Under the pieces are notes generated by a model. It saw only the letters and a list, made by a program, of their open reading frames with translations, did no database searches and had not been told where the DNA came from. Source: Schizonepeta tenuifolia (lineage: Eukaryota; Streptophyta; Magnoliopsida; Lamiales; Lamiaceae). From it: a stretch of DNA of 64,000 bases. The position numbers and the translations under genes were made by a program. Location: contig CM055959.1 in assembly GCA_029490685.1 (NCBI GenBank), positions 99,977,733 to 100,041,732 of the forward strand, in the 5' to 3' direction. This document shows, piece after piece, positions 56,901 through 64,000 of the stretch (its first letter is position 1; each line of letters starts with the position of its first letter).

Positions 56901-59900
56901 CTTATGTTTTAGTTTTCCTTTTATGCTGAGATATTTTTGGTTTGAAAAGTAAAAAATACGGGCTTGCTATGTTGGAATCTGCTGCTGATAGTAGAGCATT
57001 TAGTCGTAAAAGTCCATGCTTCCATGTTATTGTTTGAAACTTTAACATGGACTTTACTATTGATTGATGGAATATGTGTTTGGCTTACAAATGTTTATTA
57101 TGGAACTTATTTGTCTCAGAGTACAATATTGAAACATTATAAATATGTAACTATATGTACATGCATATCCTGTTGAATTTTTCTATATTCTTGGTGTAAG
57201 TCGTTGGTTTAATTATAATCTTGAACACCTAATTTATATCTTCATCTTCAACTTGATAGGGGTGTGAGTGATGTTCTTTTGTTATTTATCTTTTGTTACA
57301 CATAAATATTACGGTATGATACTGTGATATTCTTTATTTCATATAAACTTCATTTTTCTTGTTCCTAAATTTGGGAATCCTACTGATAGAGTCCTTGGTG
57401 TCTGGATTGTGAGTAATAATAATTAATACCTCTATTCAGGAAAAAAAGAAAGTAAATACAAATTTCATATAAGTTGTCCTGCTAGAGCTTGTTCTTCAGT
57501 AAAATACTTCCACGCCTACCCTGACACAAGACTTTTTATTTGAAAACCCATGTCCATGACCCACTATTAGCAGCTTACAGTAAAATTGGTCGACTTATAA
57601 TCTCTCTTTATCATGAATAGAGTAATTAAGTAGGCCTTCCTCATGCACTGGTCTCATCTGGCAGTTGCCCACCCCTGATATGATGCACATAGACCAGTTC
57701 CGTACCAACTTCTTCCTCATTCCAAACAGCCTTGTCTTCAAGGCGGAGTTCAAGAAATTGATGCGGACGTTGGCCTGATCGATGCTTTTATTGCTCCAGG
57801 ACACACAATTATTTTGCACGGTCATCACTTCTCCACATCTCTCTGGGATGGAAGATGGGCTCAAATTGTGGCCTGTCCAACAAGGCTGGTGAAAATTTAG
57901 ACACTTCCAGGCGGCCTGACATACCCCCCCCCCCCCCCCCCCCCAAACACACATTTTTCTGAACATATGTTGTGAATTTATATAGCACAGCCTTCTTGTA
58001 AACTCCCTTGTACTTGTGCGCCCTTCTTATGGTATGAAAAACATACTTACAAAGTTGTTTGGTAAGGCAATTATTAGTTACATGTAATACTTCTATTGCC
58101 ACATTTCAATTATGAAATTGATTACTTATTGTTGGTCATCCTCCACATTCAATGTTTAAACTCATTTTGATGTTGTTTTATAATGCGCTGAGCTTAATAT
58201 CTTGCATATATTTTACTACTTTATTTATTTAGATATGGCATGTCTTCTTTATTTTCAACCTTGCTCCATTGGCTTTTCAGGTTGAGACTGTTGCACAGTT
58301 TGGTGTTGTCTTTCTTCTATTTGGTTTGGGACTGGAGTTTTCTTTATCCAAGGTATTCTTTTAGTAAATCCTTTATGCTCAGCTACATATTTTTCTATAT
58401 TGCTTCTCTAGATTTCCTGGTGTGTGTTGTTGATGCAGCTTAAAGTTGTCGGTCCTGTTGCTATTCTTGGTGGATTGCTTCAGATAATCATTCTTATTTT
58501 CTTGTGTAGCATGATTGCATTGGTACACTTCTGAATTCTGTTATTTGTCTATCTGCGTGCCTTGAATTATCAGTTTGCACAAGTTAAAATGATGTTTTTT
58601 TTCACAGTTATGTGGAGCAAAGTTGTCCGAGGGTGTATTTGTTGGCTGCTTTCTCTCAATGTCCTCAACTGCAGTGGTAGCTAGAACTTTTCAGTTTAAA
58701 TATATATTTGTTTTTTGGAACATGCAATTGGTGAAATAAAGAACATTTACCATTATCATAAATTCTGACATATTCTGCATAGGTAGTGAAATTTCTGGTT
58801 GAGCAGAATAGTAGTACTGCCCTTCATGGTCAAGTGACTATTGGAACACTTATTTTTCAGGTACTCTTCTTTAAATAAATAAAAATTGCTGATTTCTTAC
58901 AGTTGAATATCATCCCTATATAAAGTGAAAATCATTTCATCTAGGACTGTGCTGTGGGGTTGTTATTTGCTTTACTCCCCGTTCTAGGTGGCAATAGTGG
59001 CCTTCTCCGAGGAATGGTCTCCATGGGAAAATTGTAAGCCCGGAATCCCGGATAAATACTTAATTAACTTCTATTGGATATATTTCACTTTGTTAATCGA
59101 TTTCCTTTTTTTTTTGTTGATTTTAAGGCTATTCACTCTATCCACATACCTCACTGTGGCTTCCCTGTTGACTTGGTCTTTTGTTCCTCGGTTTTTAAAG
59201 TTGATGATGAAATTATCATCCCAGGTTAATCCACTAGCAACTTTTTTTAAATTCTTTTTATTTATTTGCATACATAGCTGTTGAATTTATGTGAAGTAGA
59301 ACTTACAGTTTCAGCGAAAAAAGTTGATTGTAAAACATAGTATCCTGGAATATTTTATGTAGAAATCGGTTGCCTGTATATACTGATGAACTTTCTTTTT
59401 CTGATATTTAGACAAATGAGCTCTATCAGCTGGCTACTGTGGCATTCTGCTTGATATCAGCATGGGTAAGGATACAATGATTTATTGTCCCACTTTTGTT
59501 TAAACATGATTTCTCTTTTCATATTTTTGTTTTATTTTTGTCCGTCAACCTTGTACTTTGCTAATTCACTGACCAATACAACAACTGAGTGTTATAAATT
59601 AAGTTCAAGATTTGTTGATGTGAAGTTAAAAGTTGGATCTAAAAGGTTGAATAAAGCCCTTAGATTTGTAGAATTGGGTCCAAAATTAGTACAACAATCG
59701 CTGGTGTTGGTTGGTTTGTGGATATAGACATATTTAGAGCATAAACGTGATCAGATTATCTGCAAGAACTAAGAATCTATCATGATATATCAAAAAATTA
59801 GGTGTTTCTACAAGCATATGCTTGGGACTTAACTTGTTGCTTGCGTCTATTTGTTGAAAAGTCTGCTCAATTTATTGAAATTCTTATTATAGGGTAAGGT

Positions 59901-62618
59901 TCATTTGGTGATGTGGCAGCCTTCAGTGTGGAGGCATTTTCTTGCAGAAAATTGGAGTTGCTTTAACTTCATTGTTTGAACTCTTGCAAGTATTACAGCT
60001 GACTATCTATAAACTGCATCTTCTCGTATATCCAGGGTTCTAAAGACTTACTTCTTCATGTTAACAGTTTCTTTGAAGCGAGAATTAAACTCCGGTTATT
60101 GTTAGGGTGCATGATTTTGTAGATCTTAAAAATCAATATCTTAGAAGCAATTCATATAGAGAATGCACTAAGAATCTGAAAACATACTAAGCACATTATC
60201 TACGGGCACTCGATATTTTGTTCATTTATCTCTATATTTGTAGAATTTGTGGATATAGTATCATGAAAATTCAGCCTTTTCCTGTTATCTTATGCTTTCC
60301 CTATTCCAGTGCAGTGACAAACTGGGACTCAGTCTCGAATTGGGTTCATTCGTGGCTGGGATCATGATATCTACCACTGAATTTACACAGCACACCTTGA
60401 ACCAGGTATTCTATGGGTGCTATATTTTCTTTCTTTCTCTATCCTAAACTGGCTTCTCCAGAGATCCGAGTATAATTTTTGCTATGCCTGTGCTTGTCCC
60501 ATACCTTTTGCTGCAGTTGGAAAGTTATGAGGAGGGTCTTTGCCTGAGCTTATAAGCTCCTTAAAACAGCTTATAAGCTGTTCACTATGTAGGATTTAGG
60601 AGCTTATAAGCTCAGCCAAACACCCTCGAATTTTATATATCTTTATTGCTCATGCCATCTATTGCTATGAAGCACAACTTTTCCGGGTTTTATACAGATT
60701 AATTTTGTAATTTGAAGATATCTATGACTAGGAAGAAGTTTCCTAAACCATTATATTCAACAACTATATAAGATGGCATTTGCAACATTTGTTAGGTGGA
60801 AAGGTACCCCACAATTGTGACTGAAAATGCCTTGAATGTTTATTCAAGCACGCAGCTGAGCTCACACGCTTTTTAACAGCAATAATTTCATCTTTTAAAG
60901 CCATTATATTCACACGCTTGTTATATAGATTGTGACATGATAGTTTGGTCCAGTTTGGAATAACAATATGTAAGGGTATTGGAGGCGATTATTGTGTGAT
61001 CTTTTAAAGCCAATATTTCTTGTAGGTGGAGCCGATTCGTAACTTCTTTGCTGCTCTCTTCCTTTCTAGTATTGGAATGCTCATACATGTGCAGTTCCTC
61101 TGGGCACATGTGGACATATTGCTCGTGTCAGTAATTCTGGTTGTTGTGGTTAAGACAACAGTCGCTGCTGGTATCACAAAGGCTTTTGGCTATAATCTTA
61201 AGGCATCACTTATTGTAAGTTTGAGAATCTCTAAATTGAGGGCAGCTACAATCTATCAATACAGTCCAATTACCATACTGAACACCATATATCTTTTAGA
61301 ATTTCAAAATGTATATATGCACCCCCTGAGATAATCTTACCCCTATTCAACCTACGACCTGTGGTGTTAATGGGGGAAGGTGGAGTGGGTGGCTTAAGGA
61401 AGAAGCAGCTTGCAGTGTTGGTGATGGTTGGGAGTGACAAGGTGTAGCAGTGGTAGTGGTGTGGTGGTGGAGATTGGAAGACAGAGAGAGGGATGCTTCA
61501 GGGTTGGGGAGAAGATTAGTGTATTTTGTGCTTTTACCACTAATGTTAAATTTGTCATACTATTTTTAAATTCCCCCCCTTCCCCCACCCCCACCCCCCC
61601 GGTTCTCTCTATTTAACAATTATTGTGTATGATTCATGAGTTTTCACACATTGTTAGGTTGGAGTGTTGCTGGCACAAATTGGAGAGTTTGCATTTGTTC
61701 TCTTGAGTCGTGCCTCAAATCTGCATCTTGTTGAGGTGACTTCTTTCTCTTTTTATTAGAATTTCTGCACGTGGATGATATAATTACCACTCGTCGTTAA
61801 TGAACTTGGCCAGGCATTATGCTTCAATTTGGATATAAAAGGATAAGCCACTTATTGTAATCACCTTTAAACATTGTTGGGATTACATTAATGGGTATTC
61901 TTTAATGCTGTAACTACCACCATTAGCTTCGGTTATTTAAATTTAACAAATGGCATTCTTACTGTCAATTTTAAAATTATATAGGGGAACATGTACCTTC
62001 TCCTTCTGGGAACAACAGCACTCAGTCTTGTAAGTGCTTTCAGTATTCTAACTGCCTTCGAAATTCTTAGTTCTACTTTTACTCAAAATCAAAACCAACC
62101 ATACTGCAGGTCGCCACTCCTATCTTGTTCAAATTGATACCTGCTATAATGCATCTTGGTGTTGTTATGCATTGGTTTCCTTCAGAAAGTGGAATCGACA
62201 ATGAGGTAATATATCTATCTGCTCTGTTTCACAAGCTATAAAAACTTTGTGCGTGTATGTATACAATCTCATTTATAAACATAAATGTCTGAAAAAAAAT
62301 AAAAAATCTACAACATTAGACACTCTCCTCCACTTAGGCTCTTTGTCTAACTTCAAGAAACTCTTTTGACTTGGAACTAGATCATCCTCGTTATCTTGAC
62401 ATCGTTATCATGCTTCAGTTATGATGATGCAAGTTGCAACTTTCAACTTCATAGGCTAAAGAAAAGTTTCAACTTCCCTCGTGCATAAACTCATCATGTT
62501 ACAATTATCTTAGGCATAAACTAATTAATGATACGTGATCTAGGTTGTCTACCGCTATATTCTTTAAAATCATTTTAACCATCTGCAGGAGAAAATCCCC
62601 ATTGTTCGAAACACGTGA
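53959..62618 (+). CDS. K+/H+ antiporter, KEA4/5/6 type (CPA2 family)
   Basis: Twenty exons join in frame: 53959-54178, 55452-55495, 56022-56089, 56182-56266, 56365-56426, 56609-56684, 56814-56888, 58281-58352, 58439-58522, 58608-58676, 58783-58860, 58945-59033, 59128-59224, 59412-59465, 60310-60405, 61026-61214, 61658-61735, 61985-62029, 62110-62205 and 62589-62618. The product is 568 residues. A signal-peptide-like N-terminus (KNCGILIIVSVIVVFCAKSS) precedes a soluble acidic region with FDRVLEKEFSEN and SSFNSSVADQQ. About a dozen transmembrane segments of the Na+/H+ exchanger fold follow: GYLLAGSIIGPGG, FGLGLEFSLSK, SMSSTAVVVKFL, QDCAVGLLFALLP, LSLELGSFVAGIM. The family moves K+ against H+ in the Golgi, TGN and related endomembranes. 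There is no C-terminal KTN domain, as expected for this subgroup. Intron 1 appears to use a GC donor. Intron 7 (1.4 kb) carries a 21-C run. Confidence 0.92.
57924..57944. repeat. homopolymer of 21 C
   Basis: This pure C run lies in KEA intron 7, next to about 500 bases (57450-57960) with a GC-richer, unfamiliar composition that look inserted. The run length may be affected by assembly error. Confidence 0.85.
60532..60627. mobile_element. small MITE in KEA intron 15 (96 bp)
   Basis: The ends GAGGGTCTTTGCCTGAGCTT and its complement partner (GAGGGTGTTTGGCTGAGCTT) match in 18 of 20 positions and continue into ATAAGCTCCT. The centre repeats CTTATAAGCTG. No target duplication could be fixed. The TTTGGC/CTTATAAGC style resembles small hAT-type MITEs. 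Confidence 0.7.
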
Positions 62619-63872
62619 TGCTTTAGTAACATTAGCAATCATGTGATGCACCGGTTGCGCAAGCAGGATGCTTAATAGAGCATGTCGAGACGGTTTTGCT
62701 ATAACAAAAGTCGTCTAACTAGCAAGACTAACTACAAACACTTGAGCTCTAGCTGTGTAGGCATAGTGTTGTCGTTTGAGAATCGTATATTTTTCCGTAC
62801 ATATATAGGCTTTGTATTAAAGGAAGTATTTTTGTAAGTCAGTTACAGGCTTAGGAAACATGACATTAGATTTTGTAATATTTGGCTATTTTGTAAGTCA
62901 ATTACAGGCTTAGAAAACATTTCATTGAAATATTTCACCAATGAATGTTGAAGTTCTTCTGTTTCTTATTTCAGCTTCTTTTGAGCTCTTCGCTTTGTTT
63001 GTTTTTGTATTTAAATCTTTTTTTTTTCCCTTAATTATATTATTGACTATTGAGTATGCTTAATCTGCTTACTTTTGTTTCTGGCTTCCTAGCAAGTGTG
63101 TGTGTGTGTGTGTGTGTGTTTTTTTAATGATATTTTTGAATATGAAAAATGTTTCTGGCTTTCTAGCAAGTATTTGATCTTCTTTTATTACTTTTCTGAA
63201 TCTCATTCCAAATCGCAGAGGATGACTTCATCCCGAAAGAGAAACATCTAAAAACTGATACCGCTAACCATAACCCGAATTTTGGATGTACAAAGAATTC
63301 ATCTTAAATCAAATATATAAATAAAAATAAAAATTTGTTGGAAAATTTATAAAAAAAGAAATTACTGAATTATTCTTATAATTAAAATAAACTCTTAAAA
63401 GAAAATTTAGGTGTTTTTGCATCTTTGACATTTTGTGAATTAAAGCACGAATTTTATAATTTTTACAATAAAAATATCCCCAATTTTTCGAGTGGATCGA
63501 AGAATACGACGTAGTTTTGCTAAATCCTTCAAAACGGCATGTTTTTCCTTTTACGAAATGGCCTTAAAACAACTTTTTGCGCTTAGTTAAAGTACATAAT
63601 TGGACTCAAATCTCTTTAGCAAATTTCTAAGATTTTCTATTTTGTGTTTTATTAAGAACGAAACGACTTCGTTTAAGAACATTAGGAAAACGGCGTCGTA
63701 TTCGTTAGTATGTCCATGTCATTGCTCCGGTTACTGAAAAATTGAAGGGTCTGACTGTAAAAATTACAAAGTTCATGCTAGAATTTGCAAAATTTTAAAA
63801 GTTAGAAAAAAATTACAGAAATAACTAAAGTCCGTGATTTACTTTGTCAAAACTCCATGCAATAATTCTAAA
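62619..63872. other. 3' flank of KEA and AT-rich intergenic DNA
   Basis: The first 350 bases likely include the KEA 3' UTR. A (TG)n tract lies at about 63098-63119. From about 63420 to 63850 there are GACGTAGTTTTG/AACGGCGTCGTATTC words and loosely inverted edges, which may be another long-TIR relic. I could not delimit it. Confidence 0.4.
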
Positions 63873-64000
63873 GAGTGATGTTATTTAGCCATAATATGGC
63901 TAGCCATAATTCAGTTAACTATGTGAAAATAAATCGATTTAGATAATTTTTTGATTTATTTTAAGAAGTATAAACATATATTTTATGTTATTATCATATT
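63873..64000. mobile_element. MITE with palindromic ends, family A, copy 3 (diverged, cut by window edge)
   Basis: It starts GAGTGATGTTATTTAGCCAT, aligning with the GAGTAATGATATTCGGTCAC end of copy 2. The following palindrome AGCCATAATATGGCT occupies the place of GGCCACATTGTGGCC in copy 1, then comes AGCCATAATTC against AGCCACACGTG. The right terminus would fall about 60 bases beyond the window. Confidence 0.5.

Overview
This window is nuclear DNA from a flowering plant, most likely a eudicot. The genes are split by short GT-AG introns, and the intergenic DNA is AT-rich and packed with MITEs and retroposon debris. Plant-only families are present: CYP704, XLT2-type xyloglucan galactosyltransferase, NEET and KEA antiporter. 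Several traits, such as the ORF1-type Harbinger elements, would fit Lamiales, but the sequence alone does not settle the order.

Layout. At the left edge (1-183) is the C-terminus of an alpha-L-fucosidase-like gene. Next come a six-exon CYP704-type P450 (584-3843, minus) and a 14-exon DEAD-box helicase of the RH7/Gu family (6539-10993, minus). A tentative two-exon microprotein gene (13306-13549, plus) is followed by a bS6-type ribosomal protein (15017-16362, plus). A 15-exon membrane-bound calcineurin-like phosphoesterase (17972-24395, minus) closes the first gene-dense block. The middle (about 25-45 kb) is transposon-rich and holds one intact single-exon gene, an XLT2-like xyloglucan galactosyltransferase (32537-34090, minus). 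A two-exon NEET [2Fe-2S] protein (45378-46922, minus) follows, then another repeat-rich stretch with a decayed NB-ARC fragment. The right end is a 20-exon KEA4/5/6-type K+/H+ antiporter (53959-62618, plus). Exon junctions were placed by hand, and every listed model keeps a continuous reading frame.

Mobile DNA. I can delimit two PIF/Harbinger elements that carry only the SANT/NAM-associated ORF, both broken, and a Harbinger transposase remnant. Tourist-type MITEs have TAA target duplications, and one of them shares its end with the ORF-carrying element. Several Stowaway-type MITEs are present, one of which holds a second, nested MITE. Two fold-back elements have 9-bp Mutator-type target duplications. 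Others are a Helitron-like terminus, a 5'-truncated LINE, and an unusual MITE family with palindromic ends and apparent 5-bp target duplications.

The genes do not form a pathway or cluster. The fucosidase-like fragment and the XLT2-like gene both belong to xyloglucan metabolism, but they lie 32 kb apart and nothing in the sequence shows co-regulation. I did not find a coherent undescribed multi-gene system. The most novel-looking signals are the palindromic-end MITE family and the ORF1-only Harbinger/Tourist relationship.
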